Below, piece after piece: positions 34,084 to 41,440 of a DNA stretch of 49,803 bases. A program made the position numbers and the translations under genes. How positions within the stretch are numbered: the first letter of the stretch is position 1; every line of letters begins with the position of its first letter. The notes under the pieces were generated by a model. That model did no database searches, was not told the origin of the DNA, and was given only the letters and a program-made list of their open reading frames with translations. This DNA is from an uncultured Collinsella sp. Lineage in GTDB: Bacteria; Actinomycetota; Coriobacteriia; Coriobacteriales; Coriobacteriaceae. The stretch covers positions 1 to 49,803 of the forward strand of contig CAAGCF010000034.1 in the NCBI GenBank assembly GCA_900768265.1, read 5' to 3'.

Positions 34084-34394
34084 GGGCTTTTGGTGGTCGC
34101 TACGCCGGCGACCAAGCGGCAAATAGGCGCCGACGGACGGTCCTCGAATCTAAGTGAGTAGACTTTTTGGCAATAGCCGAGCACAGCCTGCATGGCGAAA
34201 ACTAAAACCGCAGGTAGAGATCTTGCGTAAAAGCCATGTGCTCGCGAAATCGCAAAAAGTCTACTCACTTAGCTCGCGACCGCACCAAACGGCTGAACAG
34301 AACGCCCATTTCCTGCATTTTCTCGCGCGCTGGCACCCCGCGCCACCGCTACGCCATAATAGTTGGCGGACAAACGGCGAGAGAAAGCAACCAC
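34084..34394. other. Intergenic region between trmB and the Ski2-like helicase
   Basis: These 311 bases carry a 7-bp hairpin (TGGTCGC at 34094-34100 with GCGACCA at 34108-34114, no T-tract) and the first 123-bp element (34150-34272). The remaining 120 bases before the helicase start show only a weak AGAAAG ribosome site and no open frame I would support. Confidence 0.5.
34150..34272. repeat. 123-bp inverted-repeat element, copy 1
   Basis: The ends CTAAGTGAGTAGACTTTTTG are exact inverted repeats for 20 bp. A further stretch, CGAGCACA, is again complementary between arms after a partly mismatched segment. The centre holds AAAACCGCAGGTAGA and CTTG, shared with copies 2 and 3. It lies 66 bases after trmB. 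Confidence 0.88.
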
Positions 34395-37076
34395 ATGGCA
34401 CAGACCACGACAGATACCGCCGCCAGCACCGTCTCCGGCGCCGGCGCTGCCAGCTCATTCTCGGGCGGCACGGGAACCGAGGCCGAGTTCGGCTCACTCG
34501 GCGCGCTCTCCCCCACCTGGTGGGAACCCGAGGATGGCAGCGAGCCCGAGCCATGGCTCACGCCCGACCAGGCCTTCGAACGCTTCTTTGAATGGACGAG
34601 CGATCGCGGTATTGAGCTGTGGGACCACCAAGAAGAGGCCCTCATGGACCTGGCTGCCGGCGATCACGTCATTTTGGGCACACCGACCGGATCGGGCAAG
34701 TCGCTTGTCGCGCTGGGCATGCTCTTTATGGGCATGGCGCAAGGCAAGCGCTGTTATTACACGGCCCCCATCAAGGCTCTGGTCAGCGAAAAGTTTTTCG
34801 ACCTTGTGCAGGTGCTCGGCCGCGATAACGTCGGTATGATCACCGGCGACACGCATATCAACACCAAGGCGCCCGTCATCTGCTGCACGGCAGAAATCCT
34901 TGCCAACGACGCGCTGCGCGAGGGCGAAGATGCCGATGTTGGCTGCGTCGCCATGGACGAGTTCCACTACTTTGCCGACCCCGACCGCGGCTGGGCTTGG
35001 CAGGTGCCACTGCTCACCCTGCCCCACACGCAATTCATGCTCATGAGCGCCACGCTCGGCGATGTCACCGCGATCGCCGCCTCGCTCGAAGAACACACCG
35101 GCGCTACCTGCGACTTGGTCGTCGATGCCCCACGCCCCGTGCCGCTGAGCTACGACTACGTGACGACCTCGCTCGAGGGCACGGTCGAGCTCGCGATGCG
35201 CCGCGGCGAGGCCCCGCTCTATATCGTGCACTTTAGCCAGGACGCCGCCCTTGCGACGGCACAGTCGCTCGCCAATTTTGGCATCGCCAGCAAGGAGCAG
35301 CGCGAAGCCATCAAAGAAGCGGCAAAGGGAACGAGCTTCTCGACGGCCTTCGGCAAGATCCTCAAGCGCTTGCTCGGCTGCGGCGTCGGCGTGCACCACG
35401 CCGGCATGCTGCCGCGCTATCGCCTACTGGTCGAGCGCCTGGCGCAGCAGGGCCTACTGCCCGTCATTTGCGGTACCGATACGCTCGGCGTCGGCATCAA
35501 CGTGCCCATCCACACCGTGGTCCTCACCGCGCTCACCAAGTTCGACGGCTACAAGATGCGTCGTCTGCGCGCCCGCGAGTTCCATCAGATTGCCGGTCGC
35601 GCCGGCCGCTCGGGCTTCGATACCGAGGGCATGGTGATTGCCGAGGCACCTGAGCACGAGATCGAGAATGCCAAGCTTATGGCCAAGGCGGGCGACGACC
35701 CCAAAAAACTCCGCAAGATTAAAAAGAAGAAGGCCCCCGAGGGCTTTGTCACCTGGAACAAGCAGACCTTTGAGCGCCTGATCGAGACGCAGCCCGAAAC
35801 GCTCAAGCCGCGCCTTCGCATCACACACTCCATGGTGATTAGCGTGGTCGAGCAGGGCGGCGACGCTCGCGCCCGCGTGCACGACCTCATCGAGACAAGC
35901 CTGCAAACACCCGAGGAAAAGGCCAAGCTCGAGGTTCGCGCCGACGAAATCTTCGCCACGCTCATCGACTCCGGCGTCGTCGTGCGCACCGAGGTGCCGC
36001 CCGCGCCCGACGCTCCGGCCGATGCCGCGCCAGACATCGACTATGCGCTGACGGTCGACCTGCCCGAGGACTTTGCGCTCGACCAGCCGCTTTCGCCGTT
36101 TTTGCTCGCCGCGCTGGAGCTGCTCGACCCCGAGAGCGAGACCTATACCATGGATCTGATCTCGATGGTCGAGGCTACGCTCGAGGATCCCAAACAGGTG
36201 CTACGCGCACAGGAGCGCGCCGCACGCGATCGCGCCATGGCCGAGATGAAAGCCGACGGCATCGAGTACGAGGAGCGTCTGGAGCGCATTCAGGACGTCA
36301 CGTACGAAAAGCCGCTCGAGGATTTGCTCGACGCCGCCTTTGACAAGTACTGCCAGGAAGTGCCCTGGGCCAACGACTACCAGCTCTCGCCCAAAAGCGT
36401 CCTGCGCGACATGCTGGAGAGCGCGAGCGACTTTAAGGGCTACATCCAAAAGCTCGGCATCGCCCGCTCCGAGGGCATCCTCTTGCGCTACCTGGCAGAG
36501 GCCTACCGTTCGCTCGACCGCACCGTGCCCATCGAGAAGCGCGACGAGCGCCTGCGCGACATTATCTCGTGGCTGGGCTTTGTGGTGCGCTCGGTGGACT
36601 CGAGCCTGGTGGACGAGTGGGAGAACGCCGGCAACCCCGCCGCACTCGACGCCGCGCCGCCGCAGGGCATCGACGAGGTCGTGGCGGACCGCCGCGGCTG
36701 CACGTTACTGGTACGCAACGCGCTCTTCCGCCGCGTGACCCTTGCCGCCCGCGAGCACGTGCGCGACCTGGGCGAGCTCGACGACGACTGGGGCATGAGC
36801 GAGATCCGCTGGCAAAAGGCGCTCGATGCCTACCACGAGCAACACGAGGAAATCCTCACCAACGGCGACGCCCGCAGCGCCGCGATGTTTACCATCGACG
36901 AGAGCGACGAGAAGACCGATCACGTGTGGCACGTGCACCAGATTTTTGCCGACGAGGATGGCGACCACGACTTTGGCATCATGGGCGATGTCGATCTTGA
37001 CGCCACACAAGACGGGGGCGAGGTCATCTTCAAAAACTACCGTGTCGGCTTTATCGAGGACCTACTCGAGGACTAG
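34395..37076 (+). CDS. Ski2-like DEAD/DEAH-box RNA helicase with DUF3516-like C terminus
   Basis: An 893-residue superfamily 2 helicase. Motif I is TPTGSGKSLVALGM (about 98-111), motif II DEFH (about 181), motif III LMSATLGDV, motif VI QIAGRAGRSGFDTEG (about 400). The C-terminal 450 residues are mostly helical and acidic, matching in layout the DUF3516 region of actinobacterial Ski2-like helicases. It probably unwinds structured RNA in turnover or processing. The ATG at 34395 has only AGAAAG upstream; the longer frame from 34236 begins inside the 123-bp element and is unlikely. A strong terminator follows. Confidence 0.88.
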   Translation: MAQTTTDTAASTVSGAGAASSFSGGTGTEAEFGSLGALSPTWWEPEDGSEPEPWLTPDQAFERFFEWTSDRGIELWDHQEEALMDLAAGDHVILGTPTGSGKSLVALGMLFMGMAQGKRCYYTAPIKALVSEKFFDLVQVLGRDNVGMITGDTHINTKAPVICCTAEILANDALREGEDADVGCVAMDEFHYFADPDRGWAWQVPLLTLPHTQFMLMSATLGDVTAIAASLEEHTGATCDLVVDAPRPVPLSYDYVTTSLEGTVELAMRRGEAPLYIVHFSQDAALATAQSLANFGIASKEQREAIKEAAKGTSFSTAFGKILKRLLGCGVGVHHAGMLPRYRLLVERLAQQGLLPVICGTDTLGVGINVPIHTVVLTALTKFDGYKMRRLRAREFHQIAGRAGRSGFDTEGMVIAEAPEHEIENAKLMAKAGDDPKKLRKIKKKKAPEGFVTWNKQTFERLIETQPETLKPRLRITHSMVISVVEQGGDARARVHDLIETSLQTPEEKAKLEVRADEIFATLIDSGVVVRTEVPPAPDAPADAAPDIDYALTVDLPEDFALDQPLSPFLLAALELLDPESETYTMDLISMVEATLEDPKQVLRAQERAARDRAMAEMKADGIEYEERLERIQDVTYEKPLEDLLDAAFDKYCQEVPWANDYQLSPKSVLRDMLESASDFKGYIQKLGIARSEGILLRYLAEAYRSLDRTVPIEKRDERLRDIISWLGFVVRSVDSSLVDEWENAGNPAALDAAPPQGIDEVVADRRGCTLLVRNALFRRVTLAAREHVRDLGELDDDWGMSEIRWQKALDAYHEQHEEILTNGDARSAAMFTIDESDEKTDHVWHVHQIFADEDGDHDFGIMGDVDLDATQDGGEVIFKNYRVGFIEDLLED

Positions 37077-37098
37077 CCGAACAGAATGGGGCAAAACG

Positions 37099-37139
37099 AA
37101 GCGGGGCCGCTGGCAGCATCGCCGGCGGCCCCGCTTTTG
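37099..37139. terminator. Bidirectional terminator between helicase and DUF2130 gene
   Basis: GCGGGGCCGC (37101-37110) pairs perfectly with GCGGCCCCGC (37125-37134), extended by AA/TT on the outside. TTTT follows on the plus strand, and AAAACG on the other side gives a matching tract for the convergent DUF2130 gene. Confidence 0.88.
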
Positions 37140-37155
37140 CACTATCTGCTATGCC

Positions 37156-38913
37156 TTACTCGGCTTCCTCGACCTCATACGAATCCGCCTCGGCGGGCTC
37201 ATCGCTTGTCTCTGGTGCGGCCTCGCGTGCTTCGTCAAATGCCGCCTTCATGGTCTTGTTTCCCCACGTGAGCTTGCGAATGGTAAGCTCATCGGCCTTG
37301 TTGTGGGCCAGGCGCAGGTTCTCGGTGCTGCGACGCAGGTCGTCCTTGGTCTTCTCGAGCTGCTTGATGGCGGCATCGATCTCCTTGATCGCCGATTCGA
37401 ATTGCTTGCTCGCCAGGTCGTAGTTGCGCGAGAAGCCGTCCTTGAACTTCTCCATCTTGGCTTCGAAGTTCGTAACATCGATATTCTGCTGTTTGTACTC
37501 CGCCAGCTCCTGCTTGTAGTGCAGCGAACCCATGGCGGCGTTGCGAAGAAGTGTGATCATGGGAATGAAAAACTGTGGGCGAATCACGTACATCTTCTCG
37601 TAGCGGTAGCTCACGTCCACGATTCCCGCGTTATAGAGCTCGCTCTCGGGCTCGAGCAGTGTGCAGAGCACCGCGTACTCACAGCCCTTTTGGCGACGAT
37701 CGTGATCGAGTTTCTTAAAGAAGTCCTCGTTTTTGTGTTTGGTCGCAGTCTCGTCGTTCTCATTTTTCATCTCGAACATAATCGAGATGATCTCGTTGCC
37801 GCTCGCGTCGCACTCGCGGAAGATAAAGTCACCCTTGGTGCCCTCGGACGCATCGTTGTCTTTCTCGAAGTACGCGTTAGGGAACGCGGTCATACGCAAA
37901 CGATTGAACTCAGTCTCGCAGTGCTGCTCGAGCGACTCGCCCACCATCTTGGTGGACAGGCGTACCTTCATGTCCTTAAGACGCTCAATCTCTTCGTCCT
38001 TGTAGCGAATCAGCTCATCGCTCGCGCGCTTGGCCTGCGCAAGCTCGAGCTCGTGTGCCGCTCTGGCCTGTTCCTCGCGCGAATCGCGCACCGCCAGCTC
38101 GCTCGTGAGTTTTGCGCGGGCCTCATCACGCTCACGCTCCGCCGCGGCGACCGCCTCCGATAGGTTCATTTTGGCCGTCAGCTCCTGTTCGCGCAGCTGG
38201 GCGCGCAGGCCCTCTGCCTCCTGCTCAGACTGAGCCCTTGCGGCGGAAAACTTCTCTTGTGCCTTCGCGCGATAGTCAGTAAGCGTACGCTCGGCCTCGC
38301 TACGAGCGGCATCGAGCTCGCGCTGCGACTCTGCCGCGGCAGCGGCAAGCGCCATCTCCTGGGCCTTGTCCGCCGCGGCAAGCCTAGCCTGCAGCTCGGC
38401 AATCTGGGCATCACGTGCAGCTACATCGTTTTGAGCAGCATTGCGCACCGCTGCCTCGGCGAGTTTGGCTTCGTCATCCTTGCGCCCCAGCTGCGCGCGC
38501 AGGTTGTCGATCTCGCGCTGGAGCTCTGCGTTTTCCTTCTGCGCATCCGCACGGGCCTCAACCGCCGCACGCTGGCTCGCACTCTCGCGCTCTGCGGCAG
38601 CACCCTCGAGCTTGACACGCAACTCGGCAAGTTCGGCATCGCGCTTGGCAACCTCTTGCGCCAGCTCCTGAGCCGCGGCGTTTTTCTGCTCGGCAAGTTG
38701 AGCACTACGCTGGGACTCCACCTCCTGCAGGGCGGCCGTCGAACGAGAGCGCTCAAGCTCCAACGCCTGCTCCCCCTCACGCTGGACGGCCTTTACACGC
38801 TCATCAAGATCGCGCGAGAACTCGACATCGCGCACCTGTTTGACGATATCCGCATAGCCAGAAGCATCGACCTTAAAGACTTCGCCGCAATGCGGGCACT
38901 TGATCTCATTCAT
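37156..38913 (-). CDS. DUF2130 coiled-coil protein, possible nuclease fold
   Basis: 585 residues. The N terminus has a CPHCG motif (CPHCGEVFKV), a possible half zinc ribbon. Residues 30-315 form a long coiled coil rich in Glu, Ala, Arg and Gln. The DUF2130 domain at about 320-480 carries GDFIFRE..., IMFEMKNENDET and FFKKLDHDRRQKGCEYAVL; the D...ExK arrangement resembles a PD-(D/E)XK nuclease core. The C terminus is helical and then acidic. Function is unknown; architecture recalls DNA-end or cytoskeletal scaffolds such as RmuC. GAGGAG precedes the ATG. It is a single gene. Confidence 0.85.
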   Translation of the reverse strand: MNEIKCPHCGEVFKVDASGYADIVKQVRDVEFSRDLDERVKAVQREGEQALELERSRSTAALQEVESQRSAQLAEQKNAAAQELAQEVAKRDAELAELRVKLEGAAAERESASQRAAVEARADAQKENAELQREIDNLRAQLGRKDDEAKLAEAAVRNAAQNDVAARDAQIAELQARLAAADKAQEMALAAAAAESQRELDAARSEAERTLTDYRAKAQEKFSAARAQSEQEAEGLRAQLREQELTAKMNLSEAVAAAERERDEARAKLTSELAVRDSREEQARAAHELELAQAKRASDELIRYKDEEIERLKDMKVRLSTKMVGESLEQHCETEFNRLRMTAFPNAYFEKDNDASEGTKGDFIFRECDASGNEIISIMFEMKNENDETATKHKNEDFFKKLDHDRRQKGCEYAVLCTLLEPESELYNAGIVDVSYRYEKMYVIRPQFFIPMITLLRNAAMGSLHYKQELAEYKQQNIDVTNFEAKMEKFKDGFSRNYDLASKQFESAIKEIDAAIKQLEKTKDDLRRSTENLRLAHNKADELTIRKLTWGNKTMKAAFDEAREAAPETSDEPAEADSYEVEEAE

Positions 38914-39010
38914 AGCAGCTCCTCGATGGACACAAATTTCAACCGCTTACACTCTACCGCGCCGCACGGACAAAAAAGGCGCCGCCGCCATAATGGCAAC
39001 GGCGCCAGAA

Positions 39011-39043
39011 CCACGACAAAGGTGTCCGTCCCCTTTGTGGTGG
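39011..39043. repeat. GGGACAGG-core hairpin after the ChbG gene
   Basis: CCACGACAAAGG and CCTTTGTGGTGG form an 11 of 12 bp stem around TGTCCGTCC. It lies 9 bases beyond the stop of the deacetylase gene. It matches the copy at 39841 at nearly every position. No T-tract follows. Confidence 0.7.
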
Positions 39044-39052
39044 TTTGGGTCC

Positions 39053-39817
39053 TTACAGATCGCGGTAGTCGATAAGGCGAAGATCGGGTTGAGACTCAAG
39101 CCAAGTGCGAAGTTCGGGGTCGATCAGCGCATCGACTTCCTTGGTGCGGTCGGTCGTGAGCGAGCTGCTTTCGAGGATAAAACGATCGAGATAGCCTGGA
39201 TGGCACACAAAGACGACCGTCTCGCCGTCCTCCATCTCGCGAACCGTCTGCATAATCGAGTCCTTGGGTTCGTAGCCCGGCTCCATCGAATGCATCACCA
39301 TGCGCAGGTCGGTGGCACCGCAACGCACAACCGCCGTGGGGTCGAAGCTTGCCTTTTGCTCCTTAAGGCCCAGTTCCCGGGCAACCGCCGAGATCGCTCG
39401 GTTAAGGTTTTTGCTCATGACGGCATGGGCCTCAAAGTAATCGGGTTCGCGGCCCACGATCTCGACAAAGCGGTCATGCTGCGCGCGGATCTCGATGCAG
39501 GCCTCGTCGAAGTCTATCAACTCCTCGCCGCGCTTAAAATGCTCGCGGAAGGTACGGCTGCTATGGAACTCACCGTTCTCGCTGAGCATGCTCGGAATGA
39601 GCTCCGGGGCGGCACACGGCTTGCCCAGACACACGTTGGTATGCTGGCCCACCGCAATGCTGGCATCCGCCACGGGCGACCAGCCGCGCTCAGCCTCGGG
39701 CATATTGGGCATCAAGCCCGCCGAGCGCACCAGACCCTCATTGATGCTGCGGGCAATCCCCAGGTTAACGGCATACGAATAACCGATATCGTCGGCACGA
39801 ATGAGCAATTGCTTCAT
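39053..39817 (-). CDS. ChbG/YdjC-family carbohydrate deacetylase
   Basis: A 254-residue enzyme of the YdjC/ChbG family, which removes acetyl groups from sugars such as diacetylchitobiose. The metal-binding start LLIRADDIGYSYAVN (about 4-18) and GQHTNVCLGKP (about 57-67) fit the family, as does YFEAHAVMS further on (about 125). It acts in the cytosol. The true sugar is unknown and no chitobiose genes lie nearby. GGAG precedes the ATG by 5 bases. It is bounded on both sides by the same hairpin repeat. Confidence 0.85.
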   Translation of the reverse strand: MKQLLIRADDIGYSYAVNLGIARSINEGLVRSAGLMPNMPEAERGWSPVADASIAVGQHTNVCLGKPCAAPELIPSMLSENGEFHSSRTFREHFKRGEELIDFDEACIEIRAQHDRFVEIVGREPDYFEAHAVMSKNLNRAISAVARELGLKEQKASFDPTAVVRCGATDLRMVMHSMEPGYEPKDSIMQTVREMEDGETVVFVCHPGYLDRFILESSSLTTDRTKEVDALIDPELRTWLESQPDLRLIDYRDL

Positions 39818-39840
39818 AGCGACTCCAATCTATGCAAGGA

Positions 39841-39873
39841 CCACCACAAAGGTGCCTGTCCCCTTTGTGGTGG
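39841..39873. repeat. GGGACAGG-core hairpin after the phosphoesterase gene
   Basis: CCACCACAAAGG (39841-39852) and CCTTTGTGGTGG (39862-39873) form a perfect 12-bp stem. On the minus strand the loop reads GGACAGGCA. It begins 8 bases after the phosphoesterase stop, the same geometry as at 39011. Confidence 0.72.
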
Positions 39874-39881
39874 TTTGAGGG

Positions 39882-40427
39882 CTACAGTCCAAAGAAGCCC
39901 AGGATCTGGTCGCGGCTAACGGGCTTGTAGCTGTTGGCATCGAGGCCAACGTCGTAGCGAAGGACTGGGCGCTCGCGATCGCGATTGCGCGCGTTGGTGC
40001 GGTCTCCCCTGCTGTGGATGTGCCCGTGCAGCATGATGGCGCCGCGCGCCTTGCCATTCCAGCTGAGCATGGGGTAATGGCTCATCACCAGGCGATGGCC
40101 CTTCGCGTAACCAGGTGCGACCTCCAGATAATCGCGTACGTCTTCCCAAATCAGCGGTACGTCGGGATCTTCCCAGTCGCCGTCATGGTTGCCACGGATG
40201 AGCGTCACGTTCTGGCATTCGATGCGCTCGCGCAGGCGCACCGCCTCCGCCAGGGGCAAACGATAGGTAAAGTCTCCCAAGATATAGAGACGGTCGTCCG
40301 CCGCCACGCACTCATTGATGGCATCGATGACCTTGCGGTTCATCTCCTCGACCGAATCAAACGGCCGATTCATATCGTGCAAGATATTCGTATCGCCCAG
40401 GTGCAGGTCGGCGGTAAACCACATCAT
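39882..40427 (-). CDS. Calcineurin-like metallophosphoesterase
   Basis: A 181-residue phosphoesterase with all the usual metal ligands: TADLHLGD near the N terminus, GDFTYR, RGNHDGDWE and, near the C terminus, HGHIHSRGD. It resembles small YfcE/MJ0936-like or phage-type phosphoesterases; the substrate is unknown. The start is taken at 40427 because GAGG lies 9 bases upstream; the in-frame ATG at 40442 lacks a ribosome site. It may be the last gene of the HIRAN operon, 66 bases upstream of it. Confidence 0.85.
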   Translation of the reverse strand: MMWFTADLHLGDTNILHDMNRPFDSVEEMNRKVIDAINECVAADDRLYILGDFTYRLPLAEAVRLRERIECQNVTLIRGNHDGDWEDPDVPLIWEDVRDYLEVAPGYAKGHRLVMSHYPMLSWNGKARGAIMLHGHIHSRGDRTNARNRDRERPVLRYDVGLDANSYKPVSRDQILGFFGL

Positions 40428-40493
40428 CGTCTCTGTCCTCATTTCGCAACGTGTTCAACTCGTGCTAAGTATACAGACGCAGCGATGCGGCGG

Positions 40494-40673
40494 TTATTCA
40501 AAGAGCCCGCCGAACAGTCTGCGGCGGCGCTTGTCTTGCTTTTTCGAAGCGTCACTCTGAGTTTTCTTGTCCTGCCGCTTCTTACGATTCTGTTCCAACT
40601 CATCGTCATCGAGCAGCATATCCCACTCAAACGGATCATCTACCAGAGCGAACGGGTCATCGTCATCAAACAT
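40494..40673 (-). CDS. Small protein with acidic N-terminal and basic C-terminal halves
   Basis: 59 residues: the first half is strongly acidic (FDDDDPFALVDDPFEWD), the second strongly basic (RKKRQDKK, KKQDKRRRR) and ends LFGGLFE. Such charge separation suggests binding to a nucleic acid or a basic/acidic protein partner, but no family is recognised. GGAGG lies 5 bases before the ATG at 40673, which decides the start. It sits 18 bases after the HIRAN gene and is probably co-transcribed. Confidence 0.65.
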   Translation of the reverse strand: MFDDDDPFALVDDPFEWDMLLDDDELEQNRKKRQDKKTQSDASKKQDKRRRRLFGGLFE

Positions 40674-40691
40674 GACCGCCTCCATCACCGA

Positions 40692-41018
40692 TTAGCGAGC
40701 ATCCACCACATAGAGTCCAACGCGCACCTGATGCCACGGGCTGCGCTCGGGAGCAACCTGTTGCACGCGAGCCTCAAATACGTCCTCGTGGCCGTAATAC
40801 ATCATCAAGGACAGCGGGCCGACCTCGTTTCCCGGAACATAGCCGAGCTTGGTGTTGCCGTAGTAGATCGCAACCGCCTCGGGATCATGGGGATTATCGC
40901 GCTCGGCACACAGAGTCAGCTTATCGCCCGCTTTAAGATCGCCCAAGACCAAGGCGCCATCGGCATACTGAAATCCTGCAATATGAAACGACAAAAGAAC
41001 ACGTGAAGGCTCATACAT
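40692..41018 (-). CDS. HIRAN-domain protein
   Basis: A 108-residue protein that is essentially one HIRAN domain. Key features are FHIAGFQYADG (about 11-21), LKAGDKLTLCAE, the NPHDPEAVAIYY motif (about 43-54) and KLGYVPG (about 58-64). In eukaryotic HLTF this domain binds 3' single-stranded DNA ends; stand-alone bacterial versions occur near DNA-processing genes. AGAGGAG precedes the ATG at 41018. A longer frame from 41051 lacks a ribosome site. It leads a small operon with the charged 59-residue protein. Confidence 0.85.
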   Translation of the reverse strand: MYEPSRVLLSFHIAGFQYADGALVLGDLKAGDKLTLCAERDNPHDPEAVAIYYGNTKLGYVPGNEVGPLSLMMYYGHEDVFEARVQQVAPERSPWHQVRVGLYVVDAR

Positions 41019-41253
41019 GGCAACTCCTCTAACGACCGAATAAACCGGCACTTAACCTTACTGAGAAGCTTACGGGCCCGTGCGGACAAAATTTCACCCG
41101 CTCGCACCTTTCGCCCATTTGCTGCAACGCTTGCGAGACAGAGCGCTTGCAGATAAGATAGAGGCACGGATGGCACCCGTTGCAGCGGGTCTTGCCAACT
41201 CCAGTGCACGTTTACATCGTGAGAAGTGGCCGTCTTCGCTTGCGCGGGGGCGG

Positions 41254-41337
41254 CTATTTCATTCGGCCGATAAACAAGCCGAGTTCGATAGCCGCGATTA
41301 ACAACGCCAGTAACGAAATAACATCGCTTACGTTCAT
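41254..41337 (-). CDS. 27-residue single-helix membrane peptide, holin-like toxin candidate
   Basis: ATG at 41337 opens a 27-codon frame, beginning MNVSDVISLLALLIAAIELG and ending RMK, with one membrane helix and a basic tail. AAGGGA lies 6 bases upstream. The layout (short N terminus, DVISLLxLLIA, helix, basic end) resembles the small holin-like toxins of Gram-positive type I toxin-antitoxin loci. It lies alone in the 421-base gap 41019-41440. A short inverted repeat, AATTCCCTT / AAGGGAGTT (41341-41361), overlaps its ribosome site and could hide it. I cannot show that an antisense RNA exists. Confidence 0.5.
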   Translation of the reverse strand: MNVSDVISLLALLIAAIELGLFIGRMK

Positions 41338-41395
41338 ACCAATTCCCTTCTAAAGGGAGTTGGCCCATCCGTACCCCATAGCAGTAGTCTAACGT

Positions 41396-41439
41396 AAATG
41401 GCAGGTAATAGGAACACTTGTTCGTATTACCTGCCATTT
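41396..41439. terminator. Long hairpin after the aldehyde dehydrogenase gene
   Basis: A perfect 15-bp stem (AAATGGCAGGTAATA / TATTACCTGCCATTT) with a 14-base loop ends 2 bases from the dehydrogenase stop codon. On the plus strand TTTTCTAAT follows; on the minus strand the tract is short. It probably ends transcription of the dehydrogenase operon. Confidence 0.65.
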
Positions 41440-41440
41440 T

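Noticed and set aside
40916..41437. 173-codon minus-strand frame overlapping the HIRAN gene
   Set aside because: It overlaps the conserved HIRAN domain in another frame, lacks a ribosome site and has no family match. The 27-residue peptide in the same gap has better start signals.
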